A stretch of DNA of 64,000 nt from Nonomuraea sp. NBC_00507 (GTDB taxonomy: Bacteria; Actinomycetota; Actinomycetes; Streptosporangiales; Streptosporangiaceae): NCBI RefSeq assembly GCF_036013525.1, contig NZ_CP107853.1, positions 1,984,001 through 2,048,000 of the forward strand, read 5' to 3'. The notes beneath the pieces were generated by a model. The model ran no database searches and had not been told where the DNA came from. It saw only the letters and a list, made by a program, of their open reading frames with translations. Below, piece after piece: positions 30,389 to 40,028 of this stretch. The stretch's first letter is position 1. Every line of letters begins with the position of its first letter. The translations under genes and the position numbers were made by a program.

Positions 30389-31686
30389 GAGACCAGGTCC
30401 CGCAGTGCCTCGACCAGCCGGTCCACGTGCTCCTGCGTGGTGCCGATGCCGATCGAGGCCCGCACCGCGGACGTCGTGCCGTCCTCGCATCCGGCGTCCT
30501 CACGGTCGTGCCCGCTTCGGCCCAGCAGGTGCCGCACGAACGGGTGCGCGCAGAACTTCCCGTCGCGCACTCCGATGCCGTACTGGCTGGACAGCGCCTC
30601 GGCCACCTCGCGAGCCGAGTACCCGTCCACGGTGAACGACACGATCCCCACCCGAGGGTGGTCGTCCCCCCACAGGGACAGCTCCCGCACGCCCTCGATC
30701 GAGGCCAGCCCCGACCGCAGCCGGGCCAGCAGCCGCTCCTCCTCCCGTACCAAGGCGGTCCAGCCGGTGGCGGTGAGCGCGTCGCAGGCGGCGGCCAGCG
30801 CGATCGCGCCCAGCACGTTAGGGGTGCCCGCCTCGTGGCGCGGCTCGGGGTCGTCGTGCCACTCCGCCTCGTCCTCGACCGAGCGCACCGCGCCCCCGCC
30901 CTTGAGGTACGGCTCCCCGTCGGCCAGCCAGTCCCGGCGCCCGATGAGCACTCCGGCCCCGAACGGCGCGTACAGCTTGTGGCCGGAGAATGCCACATAG
31001 TCCAGGTCGAGCGCGGTCAGGTTGAGCCGCCGATGCGGTACGAGCTGCGCCGCATCCACCAGAATGCGGGCCCCGTGCCGGTGTGCGATGTGGGCCAGGG
31101 CGGCGATGGGCCACAGCTCGCCGGTGACATTGGACGCGGCGGTGACCACGAGCAGCTTCGGGCCCTCGATCCCGGCCAGCGCCTCGTCGGCGGCGCGGAC
31201 GGCCTCGCCGGGGAAGGCGGGCGGCGCCAGTCGTACGGACTTCCGCCAGGGCAGGAGCGAGGCGTGGTGCTCGGTGTTGAAGACGACGGTGGTGGTGCCC
31301 GCGGGCAGGCAGCCGGCCAGCAGGTTCGTGGCGTCGGTGGTGTTGCGGGTGAAGATCACGGCGTCGTCGGGACGAGCGCCGACGAACGCCCTGACCGTGT
31401 GGCGGGCCTGCTCGTACCTGGCGGTGGTGAGCTGGGAGGCGTAGCCGGCGCCGCGGTGGACGCTGGAGTAGGCCGGGAGCGCGGCGGCGACGGCGGCGCT
31501 GACCGGCTCCAGACAGGGCGCGCTGGCCGCGTAGTCCAGGTTGGCGTACCCCACCAGCCGGCCGCCCTTGACCGGCACCTGGAGGTCGGCCCCGAGCACC
31601 GCGGGAATCGGCCGGCTCGCGGCGGCGGCCTGGGTCTCGCCCGAAGCCTGGGCGGGGACGGAGTCGAAGATCGTCAGCGTGGACAC
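30382..31686 (-). CDS. PLP-dependent class V aminotransferase (cysteine desulfurase-like)
   Basis: 434 residues. It has the class V layout: LVVTAASNVTGELWP, the Asp and His of ILVDAAQLVPH and the PLP Lys in FSGHKLYAPFGAG. A C-terminal RVGIVSFTVDGYSAREVA and GVRDGKFCAHPF resemble cysteine desulfurases. A SAM-IV riboswitch sits directly upstream, so the gene is likely turned off when S-adenosylmethionine is high, and its substrate probably belongs to sulfur amino-acid metabolism. No iron-sulfur scaffold gene is nearby. Confidence 0.92.
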   Translation of the reverse strand: MSTLTIFDSVPAQASGETQAAAASRPIPAVLGADLQVPVKGGRLVGYANLDYAASAPCLEPVSAAVAAALPAYSSVHRGAGYASQLTTARYEQARHTVRAFVGARPDDAVIFTRNTTDATNLLAGCLPAGTTTVVFNTEHHASLLPWRKSVRLAPPAFPGEAVRAADEALAGIEGPKLLVVTAASNVTGELWPIAALAHIAHRHGARILVDAAQLVPHRRLNLTALDLDYVAFSGHKLYAPFGAGVLIGRRDWLADGEPYLKGGGAVRSVEDEAEWHDDPEPRHEAGTPNVLGAIALAAACDALTATGWTALVREEERLLARLRSGLASIEGVRELSLWGDDHPRVGIVSFTVDGYSAREVAEALSSQYGIGVRDGKFCAHPFVRHLLGRSGHDREDAGCEDGTTSAVRASIGIGTTQEHVDRLVEALRDLVSR

Positions 31687-31730
31687 GGCACATCTCCCTC
31701 AGGGACCATCGGACCCCTGGAGCAGCCATG

Positions 31731-31847
31731 GAGCCCGCGCTTGCCCGCCACACCGCGTGGCGGACCAGGTCTTCACCCGGGGCACCCCGCCGCGGACGCG
31801 AGGGTTGCCGGCCAGCTAGCCGGGGCTTGTCGCTGGCACTCATGACC
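31731..31847 (-). promoter_or_regulatory. SAM-IV riboswitch
   Basis: On the minus strand the element starts GGTCATGAGTGCCAGCGAC, has the conserved AGCCCCGGCTAGCTGGCCGG core, GGGGTGCCCCGGGTGAAGAC and the 3' pseudoknot part GGCAAGCGCGGG. These match the SAM-IV consensus from actinobacteria almost base for base. It binds S-adenosylmethionine and usually represses downstream genes. It is 44 bases upstream of the aminotransferase start. Confidence 0.93.
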
Positions 31848-31857
31848 TACGCCCGCA

Positions 31858-31863
31858 CTATAA
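31858..31863 (-). promoter_or_regulatory. Probable -10 box of the SAM-IV leader
   Basis: TATAGT on the minus strand lies about 10 bases before the first riboswitch base, so transcription probably starts at the aptamer edge. A clear -35 is not visible (TTGCGT at 19-base spacing is weak). Confidence 0.45.
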
Positions 31864-31960
31864 CCCAGTTCCCACGGCAAAACGCAAACCGGCGAACTTT
31901 GACGGCTCTTGACTCGTTGCTACCGGGAACCGCAAAGCCGCAGGTCATGGAGGTAAGCAG

Positions 31961-32721
<761 letters not shown>

Positions 32722-32722
<1 letters not shown>

Positions 32723-33912
32723 TGCGCTTTGATCCCTGGAATCCGGATTTTGTGGCCTACCCGTACCGGGTCTACGACGAGCTGCGGCGCGAGGCGCCCG
32801 TCTGCTACTTCGAGCCGACGAACCAGTGGTTGATCTCGCGCCACGCCGACGTGAACACCCTGCTCAGGGACCGCCGTCTAGGGCGGTCCTTCCTTCACGT
32901 GGCCACGCCGGAAGAGTTCGGCAGGCCGACCGAGCCGGACTTCCAGGAGCCGTTCTGGCGCGTGATCAGGGCGGGCATGCTCGACGTCGAGCCGCCCGTG
33001 CACACGCGGCTGCGCCGGCTGGTCTCCAAGGCGTTCACGCCGCGCATGGTCGAGTCTCTGCGCCCGCGCGTGCGCGCGATCGCCGCGGGCCTGGTGGACA
33101 CGTACGTGGAGAAGGGCGGCGGGGATCTGATCGCCGAGGTCGCCGAGCCGCTCCCGGTGACCGTGATCGCGGAGATGCTCGGCATCCCCGACGGGGATCG
33201 TCACTTGCTGCGCCCCTGGTCGGCCGACATCTGCGGCATGTACGAGCTCAACCCCACGCTCGAAGCCCAGCACACCGCGGTACGCGCGGCCGCGGAGTTC
33301 GCCGATTACCTCAAGGCCCTGGCCCGCGAGCGGCGGCGCCGCCCGGGCGACGACCTGATCAGCGCGTTGGCCGCGATCGATGAGCTGACCGAGGACGAGC
33401 TGGTCGGCACGTGTGTCCTGCTGCTCAACGCCGGCCACGAGGCCACCGTGAACGTCACGGGCAACGGCTGGTGGTCGTTGTTCAGGAACCCCGGCGAGCT
33501 GGCGCGGCTGCGTGCCGACCGCTCCCTGCTGCCCACGGCCGTGGAGGAGCTGATGCGCTGGGACACGCCGCTGCAGATGTTCGAGCGGTGGGTGCTGGAG
33601 GACATCGAGGTCCACGGCGTGACGATTCCGCGCGGGTCGGAGGTCGCGCTGCTGTTCGGCTCGGCCAACCGGGACCCTGCGGTGTTCGAGGATCCCGACC
33701 GGCTGGATGTGGGGCGGGTGGACAACCCGCACATCTCCTTTGGGGCCGGCATCCATTTCTGTCTGGGCGCGCCGCTGGCCCGCATCGAGCTCATCGAGTC
33801 GTTCGGCGCGCTGCTGGACCGGGCGGCCACGCTGGAGCTGCGCCAGGAGCCGGTCTGGAAGCCCGGCTACATCATCCGCGGCCTGCACGCCCTGGAGCTG
33901 ACCGCCGAGTGA
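32722..33912 (+). CDS. Cytochrome P450
   Basis: 396 residues, soluble bacterial size. The heme-binding loop is FGAGIHFCLG, Cys near 346. The ExxR pair is in EELMRW near 276. The oxygen-binding helix has AGHEAT near 236 (second Thr rather than the more common AGxxTT). It oxidises an unknown small molecule. The GTG start overlaps the last base of terC. No ferredoxin partner is adjacent. A decayed relative lies at 43031-43724. Confidence 0.95.
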
Positions 33913-33965
33913 CGTGAGGGGAGTCAGCCGAATCCGCCGTCCCGGCGCCGTCGGCCCAGGCCTGC

Positions 33966-34961
33966 TCACCGTCGCTGGTCGAGCCAGCCGAACCCGCCGA
34001 GGCCCGACGGGTCGATGAGCTCCCCTTCCTCCGACGCCCTGGCCAGGGCCCGCAGGTAGGCGCGCGGATCGGTGCCGGCCAGCTCCATGGGCGGCCGGGC
34101 GCCGGTGATCCCCAAGGCCCGCAGAGCGTCACGCTGTGTGGACAAGGTTGTGGATATCGCGCCGGCCCGCCGCCCCGCCGCGGCGCACGCGTCGAGCGCG
34201 ACATGGGCCGTGATATCGCAGGTCCCGTCGGGAATCGGGGAGACGACGGCGCCGTCGCGGTATCCCGTCAGCGTGCCGCACATCGGCCGGTTATCCACAG
34301 GGTGTGCATAGTCGATGGCGATGGCCCGACCCCTGGTAAGGCGGGTCACGACCGAGGCCCAGGCCTCGTCACGGGGGCGGCCGATCTCCGCCCGTGAGCC
34401 CACCCGGGACAGCGGCCACCACCGATCCATCCACTCCCGGTCGGCGGGCCGCAGCGGGCCGCCGAGGCGCTCCTCGCCCGTACGGATGTTCACCAGGACG
34501 AGTCGCGGGCCGTCGGGCGTCTGCTCGGCCACGTCCACCGGGACGTTGTCGAGCCACTCATTGGCGATGGCCAGCCCCGTGATGCGCTCCGGCAGGCCGC
34601 GGCGCCAGCCGATCCGCTCGGGAAGGGCCTGCGGCCTGGGGGAGAGGTCGACGGCCGTGACCCGCAACCGGTCGCGCAGCGCGGGGTCGGCGGCGGCCAG
34701 CACTTGGGCCACCAGCGCGCCCTCTCCCGCGCCGATGTCGACCAGGTCGAGCGTCTCGGGCTCACCCAGCTCGGCGTCGAGCTGTCTCAGCAGCGCCAGC
34801 ACCGCGTCAGCGAACACCGAAGAGGCGCTGACCGAGGTGCGGAAGTGGCCCGACGGGCGCTCTCGGAGGTAGAAACCCGCCTCGCCGTACAACGCCCGCT
34901 CCGTCGCGGCGCGCCACGTGAGCCACATGTCTTGGACTATCTCACGAGTTCCGCCTGACAC
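33966..34961 (-). CDS. SAM-dependent methyltransferase, MidA-like
   Basis: 331 residues. TWRAATERALYGEAGFYLRE opens the protein as in MidA/NDUFAF7-like enzymes, and LVDIGAGEGALVAQVL carries the SAM-binding GxGxG. In eukaryotes this family methylates the 49-kDa complex I subunit (the NuoD counterpart) on an Arg, which is notable given the orphan nuoD 5 kb away. The GTG at 34961 is the longest start; ATG 34928 would remove 11 residues. It is convergent with the P450 gene. Confidence 0.85.
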   Translation of the reverse strand: MSGGTREIVQDMWLTWRAATERALYGEAGFYLRERPSGHFRTSVSASSVFADAVLALLRQLDAELGEPETLDLVDIGAGEGALVAQVLAAADPALRDRLRVTAVDLSPRPQALPERIGWRRGLPERITGLAIANEWLDNVPVDVAEQTPDGPRLVLVNIRTGEERLGGPLRPADREWMDRWWPLSRVGSRAEIGRPRDEAWASVVTRLTRGRAIAIDYAHPVDNRPMCGTLTGYRDGAVVSPIPDGTCDITAHVALDACAAAGRRAGAISTTLSTQRDALRALGITGARPPMELAGTDPRAYLRALARASEEGELIDPSGLGGFGWLDQRR

Positions 34962-35026
34962 GGACAGTCATTGTTTGACTACTCATTGCTGTCACCTTGC
35001 GCTACTGTTACCCAGCGTCATCAGTT

Positions 35027-35064
35027 GATCGCAGTCCGCCAACCCCCCACTGGCGGAGTCGATC
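35027..35064 (+). promoter_or_regulatory. Nested inverted repeat in the chaplin leader
   Basis: An outer pair GATCG/CGATC encloses an inner pair CCGCCA/TGGCGG around a C-rich loop, 47 bases upstream of the chaplin start. It could be an RNA hairpin or an operator. I know of no named element that it matches. Confidence 0.4.
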
Positions 35065-35111
35065 GAAGCAAGCATCCGCGGCCCGGTGCCGCGAAACCGA
35101 GAGGAGCTCTC

Positions 35112-35333
35112 ATGCTGAAGAAGATCCTGGTCGTGGCCGGAGCCGCCGCCATGCTGTCGCTGGCCGCCCCGCCGGCGCACGCCGACATCACAAGCGGCAG
35201 CGGCGGCGTGCTTTCCGGCAACCAAGTGCACGTTCCGATCAGCATCCCGATCAACGTCTGCGGCAACGCGGTGGCCGTTCTCGGCCACGCCATCGCCGGC
35301 TGCAAGGGCGGCGCCAAGGTGATAGGTCACTGA
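35112..35333 (+). CDS. Chaplin-like secreted surface protein
   Basis: 73 residues. A signal peptide (MLKKILVVAGAAAMLSL, cleavage after AHA) is followed by one chaplin domain: GNQVHVPISIPINVCGNAVAVLGHAIAGC, with the two conserved Cys residues. Chaplins assemble into amyloid-like hydrophobic films that let aerial hyphae and spores leave water. It is a short, single-domain chaplin without a sortase signal. GAGGAG is upstream, and a strong hairpin follows, so it is a single-gene unit. Confidence 0.92.
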   Translation: MLKKILVVAGAAAMLSLAAPPAHADITSGSGGVLSGNQVHVPISIPINVCGNAVAVLGHAIAGCKGGAKVIGH

Positions 35334-35649
35334 TCAACGAAGAGAGCCCGGGCCGGCGCGGTCCGGCCCGGGCTCCCGGTCCTGGCCGGTCAGTCGGCGG
35401 ATGAACCCGGCCAGGCGCACCTCCAAGGGGCGCAATCGTATGCGGGCGTCGGGTCCTGCCAGGACTCGGCGCCCGCGGCCATGCGATGAACCCCTCTCCT
35501 CATCTCTTCCGACAGGGGGTGCACTATTTGTCTGCCCTTGCCCCTTTTGTCGTTAACTCAACATGCGGCAAAGCACCGGTCACATCTGTAGTGCTGAGAG
35601 GCCGTTACGCTGGTCGGCAGTGCCATTTGCTCGACAGGGGTGTGACGTC
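35334..35649. other. Intergenic region between the chaplin and DUF2520 genes
   Basis: 316 bases. It holds the chaplin terminator at 35342-35373; the remainder has lower GC around 35515-35600 and probably contains the DUF2520 promoter. I see no gene or repeat in it. Confidence 0.6.
35342..35373 (+). terminator. Strong hairpin after the chaplin gene
   Basis: A perfect 13-bp stem (GAGCCCGGGCCGG / CCGGCCCGGGCTC) with a 6-nt loop begins 9 bases after the stop codon. Confidence 0.85.
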
Positions 35650-36540
35650 ATGGACGCAGGGGATCGCCCGGCACGGCTGACCGTCGGCGTGCTCGGCTCG
35701 GGCAAGGTCGGCTCGGCTCTCGGCGCCGCGTTGGCGCAGGCAGGACACCGGGTCGTGGCCGCGAGCGGGGTTTCGGACAACTCCCAGCGATGGGCCTCGG
35801 AGCGGCTCGGCGTCACGCTGTCGCGTCCCGACGAGGTCGTGGCGGCGGCCCAGCTGATCCTGCTCACCGTGCCCGACGACGCGCTGCCCGACCTGGTCAA
35901 CGGCCTGGCCACCACGGGAGCCGACCTGAAGGGCAAGCTCCTGGTGCACACCAGCGGGGCCTACGGGCTGTCCGTGCTCGATCCCGCAGCCAGAGTCGGC
36001 GCGCTGCCGCTCGCGTTGCACCCGGTGATGACGTTCACGGGCCGCGACGACGACCTCAACAAGCTCACCGGCATCTCCTACGGCGTGACCGCGCCCGACA
36101 CGCTGCGCCCCATCGCCGAGGCCCTGGTGATCGAGATGGGCGGCGAGCCGGTCTGGATCGCCGACGCCGACCGTGCCCTTTACCACGCGGCGCTGGCCGG
36201 GGCGGCCAACCACATGGTCACGCTCATCGCGGAGTCGCAGGAGCTCCTGGGACGCATCGGCGTCGAGCACCCGGGGCGCATGCTGGGCCCGCTGCTCGGC
36301 GCCGCGCTCGACAACGTGCTGCGGCTGGGCATCGCCGGCCTGACGGGACCGGTCGTGCGCGGCGACGCCGGGACCGTGCGCAAGCATGTGGACGCGCTGA
36401 TCCTGGCGGCTCCGGAGGCGGCCGACGCCTACATCGCGCTGGCCAGGCTCACGGCCGACCGCGCGCTGGCCGCCGGCCTGCTCAAGCCGGAGGAGGCGGA
36501 GCGCCTGCTCGACGCTCTCGGGGGCAACATATGGACCTGA
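35650..36540 (+). CDS. Rossmann-fold/DUF2520 oxidoreductase-like protein
   Basis: 296 residues. The N-terminal Rossmann motif is VGVLGSGKVGSALG, and the C-terminal half is the helical DUF2520 domain (YHAALAGAANHMVTLI). It resembles short beta-hydroxyacid or ketopantoate-type reductases, and the same gene sits before panC in mycobacteria and streptomycetes. A role in pantothenate synthesis, perhaps ketopantoate reduction, is inferred from position only. panC starts 28 bases after its stop. Confidence 0.9.
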   Translation: MDAGDRPARLTVGVLGSGKVGSALGAALAQAGHRVVAASGVSDNSQRWASERLGVTLSRPDEVVAAAQLILLTVPDDALPDLVNGLATTGADLKGKLLVHTSGAYGLSVLDPAARVGALPLALHPVMTFTGRDDDLNKLTGISYGVTAPDTLRPIAEALVIEMGGEPVWIADADRALYHAALAGAANHMVTLIAESQELLGRIGVEHPGRMLGPLLGAALDNVLRLGIAGLTGPVVRGDAGTVRKHVDALILAAPEAADAYIALARLTADRALAAGLLKPEEAERLLDALGGNIWT

Positions 36541-36568
36541 CAGCGAGGCCGTGAAGAGGGAGGGCTCT

Positions 36569-37405
36569 ATGGATCTGATCGTCGCCAGGAACCGGGACGA
36601 CCTGGTCAAGGCGCGCGCCGGTGGCGAGGTGGCCCTGGTGCCGACCATGGGCGCCTTGCATGAGGGACACCGGTCGCTGATCAGGCTCGCCCGGGCCCGG
36701 GCCGATCAGGTCGTGGTCAGCATCTTCGTCAATCCCCTGCAGTTTGGGCCAACCGAGGATTTTTCGCGATATCCCCGTACGTTTGACGCCGACCTCGAGG
36801 TGTGCCGGTCCGAGGGCGTGGGCGTGGTGTTCCATCCGTCCGCCGAGGACATGTACCACCCTGATCGCCAGGTGAGCCTTCTCTCCGGCCGGATGGGCGA
36901 GATCGTCGAAGGCGCCTCGCGGCCGGGGCACTTCGACGGCGTGCTGACGGTCGTGCTCAAGCTGTTCAACCTGGTCCAGCCGCACGTGGCGATCTTCGGG
37001 CAGAAGGACGCCCAGCAGCTCGCGCTGATCCGGCGGATGGTGGCCGACCTCGACGTGCCGGTCGAGATCGTCGGCGCACCCACCGTACGCGAGCCCGACG
37101 GACTGGCCCTGTCCAGCCGCAACCGCTATCTGTCCGCCGCGGACCGTCAGGTGGCGCTGGCGCTGTCCCGGGCGCTGCGCGAGGGCGCCGCCGAGCCGGC
37201 CCCTTCCAGGATCCGGGCGGCCGCGCAGCAGGTGCTCGACGCGGCGGGCCCCGAGCTCGACGTGGACTACCTGGTCCTGGTGGACCCGGCGACGTTCACC
37301 GAGGTAGAAGAGTCGCACACGGGTGAGGCGGTGCTCGCGGTGGCCGCGAGGGTCGGTGGCACGCGGCTGATCGACAACGTCACCCTGACCTTGAACCCCG
37401 TCTGA
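36569..37405 (+). CDS. panC: Pantothenate synthetase
   Basis: 278 residues. It has LVPTMGALHEGH with the ATP-binding His residues, VSIFVNPLQFGPTEDF, FGQKDAQQL and SSRNRYLS. It joins pantoate and beta-alanine using ATP. ATG 36569 is preceded by GAGGGAGGG at the right spacing; a GTG at 36551 is less likely. panD, which follows panC in M. tuberculosis, is absent; the nadBC fusion comes next instead. Confidence 0.97.
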   Translation: MDLIVARNRDDLVKARAGGEVALVPTMGALHEGHRSLIRLARARADQVVVSIFVNPLQFGPTEDFSRYPRTFDADLEVCRSEGVGVVFHPSAEDMYHPDRQVSLLSGRMGEIVEGASRPGHFDGVLTVVLKLFNLVQPHVAIFGQKDAQQLALIRRMVADLDVPVEIVGAPTVREPDGLALSSRNRYLSAADRQVALALSRALREGAAEPAPSRIRAAAQQVLDAAGPELDVDYLVLVDPATFTEVEESHTGEAVLAVAARVGGTRLIDNVTLTLNPV

Positions 37406-37465
37406 GGCGGATTACCGTCAAGGTCATGACCGCCCCGGGGCATGCACACGCCGCGCCGGGCGTTA

Positions 37466-37480
37466 TCGTCATATTGACGA
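37466..37480. promoter_or_regulatory. Perfect palindrome upstream of the nadB-nadC fusion
   Basis: TCGTCA-tat-TGACGA, 25 bases before the start codon. The position suits an operator that controls NAD synthesis, such as an NrtR-type repressor, but no regulator gene is adjacent and the identity is inferred. Confidence 0.5.
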
Positions 37481-37505
37481 AATCGCCTCAGTGAGGAGAC
37501 CCCGA

Positions 37506-40025
37506 ATGAGCGCACCGGCGATTCCCTTGCGGCTGACCGCTCCCGCGCCCGGCTGGACCGCCGAGGCCGACCTGGTCGTCGTGGGCTCCGGCATCGCGGG
37601 CCTGACCGTGGCCCTGCACTATGCCGAGCTGGAACCGGCCGCCAAGGTCATGGTCGTCACCAAGGACGTGTTGTCGGCGGGCTCAACGCGCTGGGCCCAG
37701 GGCGGCATCGCGGCCGTGCTCGACCCGCGCGACACGCCTGAGGAGCACCTGAACGACACGCTGCTCGCCGGGGTCGGCCTCTGCGATGTGCAGGCGGTGC
37801 GGACGCTGGTGACCGAGGGCCCCGCCGCGCTGCGCCGGCTGATGGCGCGCGGCGCCAATTTCGACCGCACCCCCGACGGGAAGCTCCAGCTCACCAGGGA
37901 AGGCGGGCACCGGCGGCGCAGGATCGTGCACGCCGGCGGCGACGCCACGGGCGCCGAGGTGCAGCGGGCGCTCATCGAGGCGGTGCGGGCCGCCTCGATC
38001 GAGGTGATCGAGCACGCGCTGGTGCTCGACCTGCTCAAGGACGCCGAGGGCCGGGCCAGGGGCGTGACGCTGCACGTCATGGGGGAAGGGGCGCGCGACG
38101 GCGTCGGCGCGGTGCTGGCCAGGGCGGTCGTGCTGGCCACCGGCGGCATGGGCCAGGTGTACGCCGCCACCACCAACCCCATGGTCTCCACCGGTGACGG
38201 GGTCGCGCTCGCGCTGCGTGCCGGGGCCGTGGTGCGGGACATCGAGTTCGTCCAGTTCCACCCCACCGTGCTCTGGCTCGGGGAGGGCTCGACGGGCCAG
38301 CAGCCGCTCATCTCCGAGGCGGTCAGGGGCGAGGGCGCGGTCCTGATCGACCACGACGGCAACCAGTTCATGGAGGGCGTGCACGAGCTGGCCGACCTGG
38401 CGCCGCGCGACGTCGTGGCCAAGGCGATCATGCGGACCATGCGCGCGACCGGCCACGATCACGTCTACCTCGACGGCCGTCACTTCGGCCGGGACAAGTG
38501 GGAGAGCCGGTTCCCGACGATCTACGCGGTCTGCCGGGAGCACGGCATCGACCCGGCCACCGAGCCCATCCCGGTGGCCCCCGCCGCCCACTACGCTAGC
38601 GGCGGCGTGCGTACGGACCTGCGCGGGCGTACCTCGATCGCGGGCCTGTACGCGTGCGGCGAGGTCGCCTGCACCGGCGTGCACGGTGCCAACCGGCTGG
38701 CCTCCAACTCCCTGCTCGAAGGGCTGGTCTTCGCCGAGCGCATCGCCGAGGACATCCACCAGGCACGCCCGGCGCCGGGCGACCCGGTCGCGAGCCGGTC
38801 CGCGCCCGGGCTGGCCGACCCCAGGATCAGAACGAGGGTCCAAGCCCACATGAGCACCGGGGCGAGCGTGCTGCGCAGCCGCGAGTCGCTGCTGGCCACG
38901 GCCAGGGCGCTGCGTGAGGCCCGCTGGACCCCCGTCGAGGTGCCGCCCTGCACCGAGTCATGGGAGGCCACGAACCTGCTGACGGTCGCCACCGTGCTCA
39001 CCGGCGCGGCGGCGGCCAGACTGGAGACGCGTGGCTCACACTGGCGCGAGGACCACGACACCCGTGACGACGACGAATGGCTGGGGCACCTGGACGTGAC
39101 CCTGACGGAGGAAGGCCCCCGCATGACGTACACGCCGCACGGGATTCCCGCGCGCCTGACGCAGGAGCTCGCCGTCGCCGGTCTCGACGCGGCCGAGGTG
39201 GACGCGCTGATCGACCGGGCGCTCGAGGAGGACCTGCAGGACGCGGGCGACGTGACGAGCCTGGCCACCATCCCGGCCGCGCAGCGTTCGACGGCTGACG
39301 TGGTGGCACGCAAGGACGGCGTCGTGGCCGGGATGGCCGTGGCGGAGGCGGTGTTCGTACGGCTGGGCGCGGGGCGTACCGAGCGGAGGGCCAAAGACGG
39401 CGAGCGGGTCCGGGCGGGCGACGTGCTGATGACCGTCGAGGGCCCGACGCGGGCCCTGCTGACGGCCGAGCGGACCGCGCTCAACCTGCTCACCCACCTG
39501 TCCGGGGTGGCCACGCTGACCGGCAGGTGGGTCGAGGCCATCAGCGGCACGGGGGCGCGGGTGCGTGACAGCCGCAAGACGCTGCCCGGGCTGCGGGCAC
39601 TGGAGAAGTACGCGGTGCGCTGTGGCGGCGGCGTCAACCACCGGATGTCGTTGTCGGACGCCGCTCTGATCAAGGACAACCACGTGGTGGCGGCGGGCGG
39701 CGTGGCCGAGGCGTTCAGGGCGGTCAGGGAGCGGTACCCGGATCTGTCCATCGAAGTGGAGATCGACCGGCTGGACCAACTGGAGGCCGTGCTGGACGAG
39801 GGAGCCGAGGAGATCCTCCTCGACAACTTCACCATCGAGGACACCGCGCGCGCCGTACAAGTCGTGAAAAATCGGGCGAAAAACAGGGTTGCCGTCGAAG
39901 CCAGCGGGGGATTGACCTTGGAATCGGCTCGCCAGGTGGCCGAAACTGGCGTTGACTACTTGGCGGTGGGAGCGCTTACGCACTCGGCGCCGGCCCTGGA
40001 CATCGCACTGGATCTGCGGGGGTAA
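37506..40025 (+). CDS. nadB/nadC: Fused L-aspartate oxidase - nicotinate-nucleotide pyrophosphorylase
   Basis: 839 residues in one frame. Residues 1 to about 535 are NadB: the FAD site VVVGSGIAGLTVAL, then SGGVRTDLRGRTS and NRLASNSLLEG. Residues from about 540 are a full NadC: DRALEEDLQDAGDVTS, RDSRKTLPGLRALEKYAV and GGGVNHRMSLSDAALIKDNH with quinolinate-binding Arg and Lys. The junction is only a few residues. An in-frame ATG at 39123 opens the NadC part and has GGAGGAAGG 7 bases upstream, so a free 300-residue NadC may also be made. The pair turns aspartate-derived iminoaspartate and quinolinate toward NAD; nadA is not in the window. Confidence 0.95.
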   Translation: MSAPAIPLRLTAPAPGWTAEADLVVVGSGIAGLTVALHYAELEPAAKVMVVTKDVLSAGSTRWAQGGIAAVLDPRDTPEEHLNDTLLAGVGLCDVQAVRTLVTEGPAALRRLMARGANFDRTPDGKLQLTREGGHRRRRIVHAGGDATGAEVQRALIEAVRAASIEVIEHALVLDLLKDAEGRARGVTLHVMGEGARDGVGAVLARAVVLATGGMGQVYAATTNPMVSTGDGVALALRAGAVVRDIEFVQFHPTVLWLGEGSTGQQPLISEAVRGEGAVLIDHDGNQFMEGVHELADLAPRDVVAKAIMRTMRATGHDHVYLDGRHFGRDKWESRFPTIYAVCREHGIDPATEPIPVAPAAHYASGGVRTDLRGRTSIAGLYACGEVACTGVHGANRLASNSLLEGLVFAERIAEDIHQARPAPGDPVASRSAPGLADPRIRTRVQAHMSTGASVLRSRESLLATARALREARWTPVEVPPCTESWEATNLLTVATVLTGAAAARLETRGSHWREDHDTRDDDEWLGHLDVTLTEEGPRMTYTPHGIPARLTQELAVAGLDAAEVDALIDRALEEDLQDAGDVTSLATIPAAQRSTADVVARKDGVVAGMAVAEAVFVRLGAGRTERRAKDGERVRAGDVLMTVEGPTRALLTAERTALNLLTHLSGVATLTGRWVEAISGTGARVRDSRKTLPGLRALEKYAVRCGGGVNHRMSLSDAALIKDNHVVAAGGVAEAFRAVRERYPDLSIEVEIDRLDQLEAVLDEGAEEILLDNFTIEDTARAVQVVKNRAKNRVAVEASGGLTLESARQVAETGVDYLAVGALTHSAPALDIALDLRG
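39107..39125 (+). promoter_or_regulatory. Internal ribosome-binding site and start for NadC within the fusion
   Basis: GGAGGAAGG at 39107-39115 is followed 7 bases later by an in-frame ATG at 39123. It looks like the original nadC start, kept after the nadB stop was lost. Confidence 0.7.
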
Positions 40026-40028
40026 TTG

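Noticed and set aside
31850..31960. Manganese (yybP-ykoY) riboswitch before terC
   Set aside because: The 110-base gap has none of the conserved GGGGAGTAG or CCGTCAACA-type loops.
36551..36568. GTG start six codons upstream of panC
   Set aside because: The GAGGGAGGG ribosome site lies between it and ATG 36569, which supports the later start.
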